From Burkholderia sp. SRS-46 (GTDB lineage Bacteria; Pseudomonadota; Gammaproteobacteria; Burkholderiales; Burkholderiaceae): a stretch of 64,000 bases of DNA. Positions within the stretch are counted from its first letter, which is position 1, and every line of letters starts with the position of its first letter. The notes beneath the pieces were generated by a model. The model made no database searches. It had not been told where the DNA came from and saw only the letters and a program-made list of their open reading frames with translations. Below are positions 44,423 to 52,091 of this stretch, piece by piece. The translations under genes were made by a program, and so were the position numbers. The DNA lies in assembly GCF_004343775.1 (NCBI RefSeq), contig NZ_PTXL01000007.1, positions 310,001 through 374,000 of the forward strand, read 5' to 3'.

Positions 44423-44695
44423 ATGACCGCGATGACGAACCTCGCAAAGCAACTGGATTCACTTGATGTCGACGCGGTGATGCTGCGCATGCAGCAGCAT
44501 CCCGGCGACATCGTGCTCGAACAGCACGTCTTCATACCCGAAGCCGACGTCTTGTGCTGCCACTACAAAGGCGAGCGCTTCAACGTGCGATTCGATCTCG
44601 ACTATGGGGTGTTCGTCGACAGGATCGGTGCGCTGTCCGATGACGACATGGCTGCCATCGTCAGATGGCTTACCGCCCGACGCGATAAGCAGTGA
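44423..44695 (+). CDS. Small hypothetical protein, 90 residues
   Basis: An acidic soluble protein beginning MTAMTNLAKQLDSLDVDAVM and containing VLCCHYKGERFNVRFDLDYG; it ends IVRWLTARRDKQ. The first or fourth codon (44423 or 44432) may be the start. No membrane segment or known motif. It lies between two other small genes on the same strand. Function unknown; its size and acidity would suit an immunity protein, but that is a guess. Confidence 0.55.
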   Translation: MTAMTNLAKQLDSLDVDAVMLRMQQHPGDIVLEQHVFIPEADVLCCHYKGERFNVRFDLDYGVFVDRIGALSDDDMAAIVRWLTARRDKQ

Positions 44696-44732
44696 ACGAG
44701 GCGCTTTTGATGATGAACGAGGAGAGGATCCG

Positions 44733-44807
44733 ATGACGGCGACTTGCCACGGCGACCTGATGAACGTGAAACAGGCGCAAGGCGACACGCGCCGCGGTGG
44801 CCGCTGA
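44733..44807 (+). CDS. 24-codon upstream reading frame
   Basis: Starts with ATG seven bases after a strong GAGGAGAGG and encodes MTATCHGDLMNVKQAQGDTR followed by four more residues. Its TGA overlaps the ATG of the next gene (TGATG). Because the next gene has no Shine-Dalgarno of its own, this frame may exist to couple its translation. It may also be a genuine micropeptide. Confidence 0.5.
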   Translation: MTATCHGDLMNVKQAQGDTRRGGR

Positions 44808-45514
44808 TGGGCCCGGTGCTCTGTCATCGTCACGGGTTCCGGTTCTTCAGGCCCGCGTCGGCCGGGATCGACGCCCGCATCCGGACGCGCGGGCAGTTCG
44901 CGTCCGGCGAACTGGTCAAGGTATCGCTCGATCGGCCGAAGGGAAGCAAGATCGCGTGGATGCTGCGCGCGGACCTGGATGCGCATCAGGTCGATGCGAA
45001 GTACGTCGAGAACGTCGCGCATGTGACGGCGTTTCCGCAGATCGCCGCGCTTGAGCGCGCGTGGACGCATGTCTGCCCTGCATGCCTGGACGAGCTGCTG
45101 GTGAGGTCGGGTGAAGTGCCGGACGCACCGACGTCGCAGGCGCAGGCGTTCGACACGTCGATCGTGGCGGAAGGGGTGACGTACCGCAGCCCGATTGCGC
45201 GGTGCGAGCTGCATGGGTTGATCTTTCCGACGCGATCATCGCTCGACATCGAGGAAGCGATCCTGACGATCGACGTGCTGCGCGATGTGCGCGCGGTTCG
45301 TGTCGTCGATGCTTCGGTGGCGCATGAATCCGTGTACTGGTTCGATGACGCGTTCCTTCGCAAGGTGTTCGGGCCTGACGTCGAGATCGCCGAATCGACT
45401 TTTCGGCTGGAAAGCCGGGAGGCGTTCGTGAAGCTCTGGAATGCGGGGGAGCGGGTTTGTCCGATCTGCCTGCGCGAAGTGCTGCAGCGTAGCGGCGTGA
45501 CGGGGGCAGGATGA
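44807..45514 (+). CDS. Hypothetical protein with paired Cys/His zinc-binding modules
   Basis: A 235-residue soluble protein containing what looks like a duplicated motif: first LCHRHGFRFF followed about 75 residues later by HVCPACLDELL, then RCELHGLIFP followed later by RVCPICLREVL. Each C-x(1-2)-H-G plus CPxCL set could bind zinc. The start at 44807 overlaps the stop of the preceding 24-codon frame, and the stop overlaps the start of the next gene (ATGA). I know no named family; coordination is inferred from spacing. Confidence 0.65.
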   Translation: MGPVLCHRHGFRFFRPASAGIDARIRTRGQFASGELVKVSLDRPKGSKIAWMLRADLDAHQVDAKYVENVAHVTAFPQIAALERAWTHVCPACLDELLVRSGEVPDAPTSQAQAFDTSIVAEGVTYRSPIARCELHGLIFPTRSSLDIEEAILTIDVLRDVRAVRVVDASVAHESVYWFDDAFLRKVFGPDVEIAESTFRLESREAFVKLWNAGERVCPICLREVLQRSGVTGAG

Positions 45515-45813
45515 CGAAGACGTCTTCGTTCATGACGCCGGCGCCGTTGTGTGCCGAGCTCGAGGCGATCCTGCGCGATGAGCTGGGGCACGGCAATGCG
45601 GTGCAGGACGGGCCGGTGCGGGCGCAGTGGCCAAGTGAAGAGTCTGTTTTCGTGGCTTTGCGCGACGATCTTCATCCTGCAGCGATCGAGTTGTCGACGC
45701 ACGTCAAGCACACGGTCTGTACGGATCCTCATTACGGATGGCACGACGAGTGTTTCTGCGAGCTGCATCGGCATCTGCTGGTTGCGGGGCGAACCAAGCC
45801 GCCGAAGCAGTGA
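45511..45813 (+). CDS. Hypothetical protein with Cys/His-rich C-terminus
   Basis: A 100-residue protein coupled to the preceding gene by a 4-base ATGA overlap and to the next one by a GTGA overlap. The C-terminal part VCTDPHYGWHDECFCELHRH is rich in cysteine and histidine and may bind a metal ion. An internal ATG at 45532 is an alternative start. Function unknown. Confidence 0.6.
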   Translation: MTKTSSFMTPAPLCAELEAILRDELGHGNAVQDGPVRAQWPSEESVFVALRDDLHPAAIELSTHVKHTVCTDPHYGWHDECFCELHRHLLVAGRTKPPKQ

Positions 45814-46274
45814 GCCACTTGAACAGCCAGGGTAACGGGACGGTGCGTCAGCATCTTGTTACCGATTTCGCGAACATCGAGCGTCGACCGGGTTACGACG
45901 CAGTGAACAATCCGCTGCGACTGGCCGTCGCGGAACTGACGCCTATCGGCGTGACGTGGCAGTCGGCAGGCGTGCGGCATGTCGTTCGCAACGAATCGGG
46001 CGTGATCGGCAGGGTGCTCGGCGACGCGGGCGGGGTCGCCATCGTCGAGGCGCCTTTTGAATCGTCGGGTAATCGCGCTTATCTCGTCGATGCGGATGGT
46101 TCGTTGCGGGGAAATTTGCCCTCAGTGGTCGGTGTGGAGCGACTCATGTTCTACGACGTGATCGCGTCGATGGACGGCGCGGTTGCGTTTCTGGCCGCTG
46201 CATGTGGAAAGGATGTCCGGCTCGAGGTGCGGGAAGCCGACGGCGTCGTGAAGCAAGTTGTGAATATCCGGTAG
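45810..46274 (+). CDS. Hypothetical protein, 154 residues (GTG start)
   Basis: Starts with GTG overlapping the upstream stop codon by four bases. The protein (MSHLNSQGNGTVRQHLVTDF) is soluble, beta-rich, with VGVTWQSAGVRHVVRN-like segments and a C-terminal READGVVKQVVNIR. No known motif. It is the last member of a coupled three- or four-gene set; repeat copy A follows 130 bases later. The arrangement resembles effector-immunity orphan arrays, but that is inference. Confidence 0.58.
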   Translation: MSHLNSQGNGTVRQHLVTDFANIERRPGYDAVNNPLRLAVAELTPIGVTWQSAGVRHVVRNESGVIGRVLGDAGGVAIVEAPFESSGNRAYLVDADGSLRGNLPSVVGVERLMFYDVIASMDGAVAFLAAACGKDVRLEVREADGVVKQVVNIR

Positions 46275-46403
46275 TGAAAGAGAAGAAAATGCTGTGCCGG
46301 ATGTTTTCGGATGCTTGGTGAGGTTTGCTCTGCGGCATGAATGATGTTCAGCGACGTGCCTTGCAATAGCGTCTTGATCGAGCGCGCAGCGCCGGTTTGA
46401 ATG

Positions 46404-46443
46404 TTGTGGACAACCACCGGCATGAAGGTGTGAAAACGCTGTG
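46404..46443 (+). repeat. 40-bp repeat family, copy A
   Basis: Starts TTGTGGACAACC and ends AAAACGCTGTG; exactly 40 bases. Confidence 0.65.
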
Positions 46444-46584
46444 AGCGTATCCATCTTCACGGGACGCGAGCGTCATTTTCAGCGGAGCATCACGTGATCG
46501 AGCCGACGGTTCGATTGCGATTCGAATGGCGGTTTCCCGACGCGACCGTCGAGGCAGGTGGATTCGACAGTCCTGTCGTTCGAG

Positions 46585-46624
46585 TTGTGGACAACCCCGT
46601 TCAAGAAGGATTGAGCAAGCTGTG
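46585..46624 (+). repeat. 40-bp repeat family, copy B
   Basis: Starts TTGTGGACAACC and ends CAAGCTGTG; exactly 40 bases. The right end is the most diverged of the plus-strand copies. Confidence 0.55.
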
Positions 46625-46673
46625 AGGCGCCGCTTCATAGCGCAATCAAACGAACCATATTGGCAACAAGACC

Positions 46674-47861
46674 ATGAATGGATCACTTACCCGACTGCCG
46701 GGAAAGCAGCTTTTGCCGCGCGTGCGCAAGGTGCGCGCGCAACTTTCGAAGGCGATGTTGGCGCTGCTTATGGTGGGGAGCGTCGCCCCTTGCGCACAGG
46801 CCGCCACGAGTTATCCGCGAACAATCGTCGGCCCTTACTATCCATGGGTGCAGTTCGACGGGCACCGCTCGATGCAACTTGCGCCGATCTACACTTCCGG
46901 CGGCAGAGTTTCGGCGCGCGCCGAATGGCGCTTCGTCGACGAAGCGCGCCACACGTCGACTTTTTTTGCCGAGGAAAGCGAGCTGCAGTACGTGACCTTC
47001 CAGACGGACGACCCCGATACGATCGTTTTCTTCGGCAAGGTGCATACGAGTCGCCGATGCAATGGCGACTACTACAGCAACATTCCCTGCCCGAGCATCG
47101 ACGTGTTTCTTTCGCAGGACGGTGGCCGACACTTTGCGAAGCGCGTCGTGATACTGCCGCCGCTCGCCTATTCCGTTGGCGGCGGCAGCTATGGCGGCGG
47201 AGCGATTGGTGCGGGCGGAACGCTCGCTCAGCCGATTCCCTTCGCCGTGGTTCGCCGCGGCATGCTCTATCTGGCCCTGGGCGGTCGTGACGCGAAACCG
47301 CGCATCCTTGACGAAAAACGCCCGGGGGACGTCGGCGTGTCGGTGAAGCTGGGCGAACGGATCGGATTCGCCTATACCTGGCCCGAGAAGAGCGTCCCGC
47401 TGTGGGACTGGCAGGGTTGGTCGCCGGAACCGCCGCTGGAACCGAAGCCTATCTATCTGTACACGGTCGAGTTGCCGAAACCGCAGACGTCACCGGTCGA
47501 GGAAGTCACGGCAAGCGATCCGCCGACGCGTGCCGAGCAGGTGTGCAGCTGGCGACGCATGAACGCACTGTCGTCCAGGTTGCCGCCCTTGCAGGCCGTG
47601 TCGTTGATCGGCAGTCGGCTGGAGGCGTTCGGTACGCTGCCCGCTTTCGAGACCCCGCAGAAGCCGCCCTATTCGACCATGGCATTGGTCAGCGCCGCCA
47701 AAAGCGAAACGGATCGCGCAGCGCTGTTGCATGACATGCAGGCCGATTATCCCGACTGGGTCGCGTCGCAACAGCCGGTGGCGCGACTGTTTCCGGAGAT
47801 GTCCGCGCCGCGCGGCAACTTGGCGAAGGTGAACGATCGAGAGATCAAGTGCGAACCGTGA
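46674..47861 (+). CDS. Exported Tli3-like putative type VI immunity protein
   Basis: A 395-residue protein with an N-terminal basic region and a hydrophobic signal segment (AMLALLMVGSVAPCAQA), so it should be periplasmic. The early part YPWVQFDGHRSMQLAP and later PSIDVFLSQDGGRHFAKRV recall the Tli3-like domain of immunity proteins against type VI lipase effectors (a FDxHR motif and a D-x-F-x-S-x-DGGRxF motif); this match is from memory. No effector or VgrG gene is present. An internal start near 46755 is possible. Confidence 0.6.
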   Translation: MNGSLTRLPGKQLLPRVRKVRAQLSKAMLALLMVGSVAPCAQAATSYPRTIVGPYYPWVQFDGHRSMQLAPIYTSGGRVSARAEWRFVDEARHTSTFFAEESELQYVTFQTDDPDTIVFFGKVHTSRRCNGDYYSNIPCPSIDVFLSQDGGRHFAKRVVILPPLAYSVGGGSYGGGAIGAGGTLAQPIPFAVVRRGMLYLALGGRDAKPRILDEKRPGDVGVSVKLGERIGFAYTWPEKSVPLWDWQGWSPEPPLEPKPIYLYTVELPKPQTSPVEEVTASDPPTRAEQVCSWRRMNALSSRLPPLQAVSLIGSRLEAFGTLPAFETPQKPPYSTMALVSAAKSETDRAALLHDMQADYPDWVASQQPVARLFPEMSAPRGNLAKVNDREIKCEP

Positions 47862-48001
47862 CAGAGGGCAATGACGAAGGCCTGGACTGGGGATGTGTTC
47901 GACGCGCCGATGAATCGCGACCTGCGGCATTCCTGCGCTGATCATCGGAGCGTAGCCGAACCACTTGGGCGTGCCGGCAGACGTTCGACACTGCAATCGA
48001 C

Positions 48002-48041
48002 GTGTGGGCAATCGACCCCAAAAGCGGTCTCAAACGCTGTG
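48002..48041 (+). repeat. 40-bp repeat family, copy C
   Basis: Starts GTGTGGGCAATC and ends CAAACGCTGTG; 40 bases. Similarity to copy D extends about 60 bases further upstream, so C and D form a roughly 100-base direct repeat around the gene at 48152-48646. Confidence 0.6.
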
Positions 48042-48151
48042 CCGCGCCCGATCGCATGCCCGTGCGCCGTGACGGAAGCATCGGGACATCTTCGGTGACG
48101 AGTCGACCGGCATGCTCCGCCGGTCGACCCTGGTGCGTAGCGAACATCCCG

Positions 48152-48646
48152 TCAGAAATTCGTCGTCACATGCTCCACATGTTCCGCGAGATAGCCTGCC
48201 GCATCCGCGCCGCGCAGGCCGCCGGCGCCAAGCGCCGCCGTGCTCGCGGCAAAGTGGGCTGCACCGACGCGCAGGCTGCCTGCCTTTGCCGCGATGGTGT
48301 CGGGCGTGGTAGCGGGGCCGGGCCCATTTGCGTAGCCGTGCTCCAGCGCCGCGAGTTTTTCCATGTTCTCAGCCGTGGCCGGCTGTTTGCGCAGTGCCTG
48401 CATTTCCGCGCTTTCCGAGCCTGCCACGACCTTCGGAGAAGTGCCGGTCGTCGCGGCAAAGAATGTTTTGGCGGTGTCCTGCACCTGGCCGACCGAATGT
48501 GGCGGCCGCGTCAGGCCGCTGAGCTGCGGGTTGGTCGGGCGCTGGCTCGACTGGGCGCCGGCGTTGCCTTGCGGGCTGGCGCCTTGCTGCTCCGTCGGGT
48601 AGGCCGATTGGGTCGAGGTACTGCGGGAGGTGCCTTGTACGGGCAT
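48152..48646 (-). CDS. Hypothetical protein with secreted-effector-like N-terminus
   Basis: A 164-residue protein whose first 50 residues are rich in Ser, Thr, Gln and Pro with few charges or hydrophobics (MPVQGTSRSTSTQSAYPTEQ), as is common in type III secreted proteins. The rest is Ala-rich and helical (ENMEKLAALEHGYANG, GAAHFAASTAALGAG) and ends EHVTTNF. GGAG precedes the start. No known domain. It is the only minus-strand gene in 44-49 kb and lies between direct repeats C and D. Confidence 0.6.
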   Translation of the reverse strand: MPVQGTSRSTSTQSAYPTEQQGASPQGNAGAQSSQRPTNPQLSGLTRPPHSVGQVQDTAKTFFAATTGTSPKVVAGSESAEMQALRKQPATAENMEKLAALEHGYANGPGPATTPDTIAAKAGSLRVGAAHFAASTAALGAGGLRGADAAGYLAEHVEHVTTNF

Positions 48647-48882
48647 GGTTGAACTCCATCGATCGATTGACGTAAAGGCGGGACGCGTGATGGTCCCACC
48701 TTGCCTGAACGACCTTCATCCAGCAGGCGTTCGGTCACGTTGTGGCCGGGCGAAACCCACTCGATGAGGCGTCAATCGATCTTAGGAGCGTGAGCAATCC
48801 TGTCCGCGCGCGACGCGAAGCGGACGCCACCGGAGCGAAGCGGAAGGCCTTGTACAGGCAGGCGTTCGCCACTGCGACCGAC

Positions 48883-48922
48883 GTGTGGACAAGCGACCCC
48901 AAAAGCAGTCTGAAACGCTGTG
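48883..48922 (+). repeat. 40-bp repeat family, copy D
   Basis: Starts GTGTGGACAAGC and ends GAAACGCTGTG; 40 bases; closest relative of copy C. Confidence 0.65.
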
Positions 48923-49023
48923 TGTGGTATTGTGCGCGGCCGCGCGCTTCCGGTAGGCGTCCGTTTTTGTCGAAGCGGCTGCTTCGGTTCAAGCGTAAAT
49001 GGCTGACCGAGTCGGCGTTTTTC

Positions 49024-49512
49024 TTGTGGATAACCGACCCGCAAAACGACTCGGTACGCTGTGAATCGGAGCGGTGAGGATCGGCGGCTGCGGTCGAATG
49101 CGCCCCGTCATTCGGTACTGGCAGGGCCTTTTCGTGCGGACGAGCCGGCAGATTCAATGGATGCGCGAGCGGTCTGGTGTGTCGCTGCATGTGTTGTGGA
49201 TATCCACGAACGAACCCAGTCAAAACGCTGTGCACATCAAAGGTGAGGGTCGTGCCGGCGATCCGGTTGTGGATATCCGACTCTCAAAACCACTCGAAAC
49301 GCTGTGTGTTTAAAAGGTGAAGGTGACCGACTTCGCTGGATGCTTCGAGTCGTCGCTCAGTTGTGGACAACCCACCTTCGAAGTCACTCGAAATGCTGTG
49401 CATTTCAATGGTGAGAGTGAGCAATCCGGCTGGGTGCTTCGCTGTTTCCGTTGTGGATATCCACCCCTCAGAACAACTCCAAACGCTGTGAAATCGAACG
49501 GTGAGAGTTGCC
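49024..49512 (+). repeat. Clustered 40-bp repeat array, copies E to I
   Basis: Five copies start at 49024, 49194, 49267, 49361 and 49451; each spans 39-40 bases from TTGTGGA(T/C)A(T/A)CC to A(A/C)GCTGTG. The last three follow each other at about 94 and 90 bases. All five are followed, about ten bases on, by GGTGA(G/A). Spacer sequences also share fragments such as GCTGG(A/G)TGCTTCG, so the unit may be longer than the core. Confidence 0.75.
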
Positions 49513-49575
49513 GCATCTATTTGAATGCATTGAATTTTCCGGAATTCAAGCCTTCCGCTGCACTTGGTGCGCCGA

Positions 49576-50331
49576 TCAAGTCTGCTCGTCGAGCGCACGC
49601 GCGATGGCTTTCTCGCCGAGACTATCCGCTCGACCGACCACCGCGTAGTTGAGCCCATGCCGTGAGCCATAGCGCGCGAGCAATTCACCGTCCAAACGTT
49701 CGCCGGCCGCGAGCAGCCGATGCGCGGATTCAGGCGGTCGCACGTAGAAGCTCAGCTTGCGCCCCGCATCGTCTTCATAGAGCACCATCGCAGCCGCCCC
49801 GCGCTCGGTCGCAAACAGCCGCCCGCCAACCGGCCGAAACCCCGCCGCACTCAGATCCGGTAATTTCGCCCCCGACCCGACGCGACGCGTGAGCCACGTC
49901 TGCAGCTCGCCCGCACTCGTCGGCGTGACATCCACCCGCGCGCTGCGATCGACCACCATCAGCTTGTACGCCTCGACGGCATCGCTCATCGGCGCGGCCG
50001 CCGTCGGCGCGTTCCATCCGCGCGCCTGCCAGCCGCCGAACGACCCGAGGCCGACGCAGAGCACGAACGACGCCGCCATCGCGAACCGCATCCGCGAGCG
50101 CTCCGCCCGCCGCGCACGAATCGCCACGGGATCCAGCGCGGGGTTCTCATACGGCGCCTCCAGGCTGGCAAGCGCGGCCCGCAGCCGCTGCGCGTCCTGG
50201 CGCCAGCGCTGCACCTGTTCGGCGCGATTCGGATGATGGGCGAGATAGCGCTCGACGGCGGCGCGGTCGTCGTCGTCGAGGCGGCCGTCGACGTACGCAT
50301 GGAGGTCGTGTTCGTCGGGAGGAGTGTTCAT
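49576..50331 (-). CDS. Anti-sigma factor (transmembrane)
   Basis: A 251-residue protein. The cytoplasmic N-terminus (HDLHAYVDGRLDDDDRAAVE, HHPNRAEQVQRW) has the typical anti-sigma pattern, followed by one membrane segment (MRFAMAASFVLCVGLGSFG, about residues 85-105) and a periplasmic domain. It would hold the ECF sigma factor encoded just upstream on the same strand; the two genes overlap by four bases (ATGA). Start at 50329-50331 with GGGAGGAG upstream. Confidence 0.88.
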   Translation of the reverse strand: MNTPPDEHDLHAYVDGRLDDDDRAAVERYLAHHPNRAEQVQRWRQDAQRLRAALASLEAPYENPALDPVAIRARRAERSRMRFAMAASFVLCVGLGSFGGWQARGWNAPTAAAPMSDAVEAYKLMVVDRSARVDVTPTSAGELQTWLTRRVGSGAKLPDLSAAGFRPVGGRLFATERGAAAMVLYEDDAGRKLSFYVRPPESAHRLLAAGERLDGELLARYGSRHGLNYAVVGRADSLGEKAIARALDEQT

Positions 50332-50846
50332 TTCATCAATCGCAGCGAAGGAGCGGGGGATTCGCCGTCGCCGAGTCGGCGCAGCGCCTGGCGCGCGCGG
50401 GAGAGCCGCGACATTACGGTGCCGATCGGCACGTCGAGCAGGTCGGCGACTTCCTGGTAGCTGAAGCCCTCGACCGCGACGAGCAGCAGCAGGCTGCGCT
50501 GCTCGTCGGAGAGGCGGCCGAACGCTTCGAGCGTCGCGCGCGCGGCCACCTCGCGTTCGGCGGACGGCCAGTGCGGCTCGTCGGGCTCCTGGAGACGGCC
50601 GAGCAGCCACGCGTAGCGTTTCGCGCTGCGTTTGCCGTCGAGGAAGCGCCGGTACAGGATCGTGAAGAGCCAGCTGCGCAGCGACGCGTCGTCGCGGCGG
50701 CTCGACCAGCGCGACAGCGCGCGCTCGAGCGCCGACTGCACGAGATCGTCCGCCGCGTGCGCGTCGCGGGTCAGCCAGAGCGCGAAGCGGCGCAGCCGCG
50801 GGATCAGTTCGCGCAGTTGATCATCGTCTGGGGCGGTCGAGGACAT
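50328..50846 (-). CDS. ECF sigma factor (catalase/cytochrome b561-linked)
   Basis: A 172-residue extracytoplasmic function sigma factor with region 2 (RLRRFALWLTRDAHAADDLV) and region 4 (RLSDEQRSLLLLVAVEGFSY, PIGTVMSRLSRARQAL). The context of anti-sigma, catalase-like peroxidase and cytochrome b561 matches, as I recall, group ECF26. I start it at 50846 (MSSTAPDD); the upstream extension has unrelated composition. Its promoter at 50882-50911 mirrors that of the divergent catalase gene, indicating autoregulation. Confidence 0.92.
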   Translation of the reverse strand: MSSTAPDDDQLRELIPRLRRFALWLTRDAHAADDLVQSALERALSRWSSRRDDASLRSWLFTILYRRFLDGKRSAKRYAWLLGRLQEPDEPHWPSAEREVAARATLEAFGRLSDEQRSLLLLVAVEGFSYQEVADLLDVPIGTVMSRLSRARQALRRLGDGESPAPSLRLMK

Positions 50847-50881
50847 GGCGGGCCGATTGCCGGAACGGCGTGGATTCGTCG

Positions 50882-50911
50882 CGTAGGACGCCTGCCACGC
50901 GCGGTTATTCC
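50882..50911 (-). promoter_or_regulatory. ECF promoter of the sigma/anti-sigma operon
   Basis: On the minus strand GGAATAA (50911-50905) is separated by 14 bases from CGTCCTACG (50890-50882). Element sequences and spacing are identical to those on the opposite strand for the catalase gene. Confidence 0.78.
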
Positions 50912-50936
50912 ACCAGCATACGAAAAATTTTTCGAC

Positions 50937-50966
50937 GGAATAAAGCGGGCGGGGCGGCGTCCTACG
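50937..50966 (+). promoter_or_regulatory. ECF promoter of the catalase-like/cytochrome b561 operon
   Basis: GGAATAA (50937-50943) and CGTCCTACG (50958-50966) are separated by 14 bases, 40 bases before the catalase-like start. It matches the divergent promoter exactly in both boxes. Confidence 0.78.
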
Positions 50967-51005
50967 GCGGTTCGACACAAGACCGTATGGTCGGGAGTGC
51001 ATTTC

Positions 51006-52091
51006 ATGGAGCGATCTTCTTCTTCGCGGCGCGAGCCGGGGCGCGGTTTATGGCGCTGGGCGGCGATTGGCGGGGCCGTGGTGGGCGTGGCGGCGGCGTT
51101 CGGGTATGTGGGCGGCTGGCTCGCGCCGGGGCGGCTGACGCCTCACAAGCTCGTCGATTCGCTGCAGGCGGCGGGCGGGCTTCATCCCGGGTATCGGCGC
51201 AATCACGCGAAAGGCGTGTGCGTGACCGGGTACTTCGACGGGAATGGGGCGGCGAGCGCATATTCGACCGCACCCTTTTTCAAGGCGGTGCGGACGCCGG
51301 TGGTCGGGCGGTTCGCGTTGCCGGGCGGGAATCCGTATGCGCCGGACAGCAGCGTGCCGATCCGCAGCCTGGCGTTGCGGCTCACCGCGCCGGATGGGGC
51401 GCAATGGCGGACCGGGATGAACAGCATGCCGGTGTTTCCGGTGGCGACGCCGGCGGCGTTCTACGCGCAGCTGATGGCGGGGCGGCCCGATCCGCGGACG
51501 GGCAAGCCGGATCCGGCGAAGCTCAAGGCGTTCTTCGCGGCGCATCCGGAGACGGCGGCGTTTCGGGAATGGGTGAAAGGGGCGAAGCCGAGTGCGAGTT
51601 ATGTCACCGAGACGTATTACGCGCTGAATGCGTTTTATCTCGTGGATGCCGGGGGGGAGCGGCATGCGGTGCGGTGGCGGGTGGTGCCGCAGCAGACGGC
51701 CGGGGCGGGGGAGGTTGCCAAGGCCGGGGATCCGGATGGGTTGCAGACGGACCTGACGCGGCGGATCGCCGACGGTGCGCAGCGGTGGAAGCTGCTGCTC
51801 ACGCTCGCGGAGCCGGGAGACCCGGTGGACGACGCGACGAAGGCCTGGCCCGCGCAACGCACGACGATCGATGCAGGGACGCTGGTGCTCGATCGCGTGG
51901 CGGCGCAGGACGGCGGGCCTTGCCGGGATGTGAATTACGACCCGACGGTGCTGCCGGAAGGGATTCAGGCTTCGGGGGATCCGTTGCTGGCTGCGAGGTC
52001 GGCGGCTTATGCGGATTCGTATTTAAGGCGCACGAGTGAAGAGGCGGGGGTGCCTGGGGCGGCGAAGGTGATTGCTTCGGAGAAACGGTGA
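51006..52091 (+). CDS. Catalase-family peroxidase (SrpA-like)
   Basis: A 361-residue member of the small catalase-related peroxidases. An N-terminal membrane anchor or signal (WAAIGGAVVGVAAAFGYVGG) precedes the catalase core: HPGYRRNHAKGVCVTGYFDG with the distal histidine, SVPIRSLALRLTAPDG, and SYVTETYYALNAFYLVD. It is shorter than classical catalases and should act as a periplasmic haem peroxidase. Its TGA overlaps the start of the cytochrome b561 gene, which may feed it electrons (inference). Controlled by the ECF promoter upstream. Confidence 0.87.
   Translation: MERSSSSRREPGRGLWRWAAIGGAVVGVAAAFGYVGGWLAPGRLTPHKLVDSLQAAGGLHPGYRRNHAKGVCVTGYFDGNGAASAYSTAPFFKAVRTPVVGRFALPGGNPYAPDSSVPIRSLALRLTAPDGAQWRTGMNSMPVFPVATPAAFYAQLMAGRPDPRTGKPDPAKLKAFFAAHPETAAFREWVKGAKPSASYVTETYYALNAFYLVDAGGERHAVRWRVVPQQTAGAGEVAKAGDPDGLQTDLTRRIADGAQRWKLLLTLAEPGDPVDDATKAWPAQRTTIDAGTLVLDRVAAQDGGPCRDVNYDPTVLPEGIQASGDPLLAARSAAYADSYLRRTSEEAGVPGAAKVIASEKR

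Larger units (their letters stand above)
46275..46673. other. Intergenic region carrying two repeat copies
   Basis: About 400 bases with no supported gene. It holds repeat copies A and B, 181 bases apart, and nothing else I can name. Confidence 0.5.
48647..49575. other. Repeat-rich non-genic region
   Basis: About 930 bases with repeat copies D to I and no convincing gene. Open minus-strand frames across the repeats arise because the repeat unit reads through as peptides such as GGYPQ or HSVSS...STTE; I do not call them genes. Confidence 0.55.

Noticed and set aside
44733..44900. A broken PAAR-domain gene suggested by QGDTRRGG in the 24-codon frame
   Set aside because: Only one short GD-x(3)-GG stretch fits; the following sequence in any frame lacks the repeated PAAR pattern.
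48735..49235. Minus-strand protein-coding genes across repeats D to F
   Set aside because: The frames exist because the repeat unit is open on that strand; no ribosome site and no protein-like composition outside the repeats.
48647..49575. CRISPR array
   Set aside because: The repeats have conserved ends but variable centres and irregular spacing (73-170 bases); CRISPR repeats would be identical with uniform spacers. No cas genes are present.
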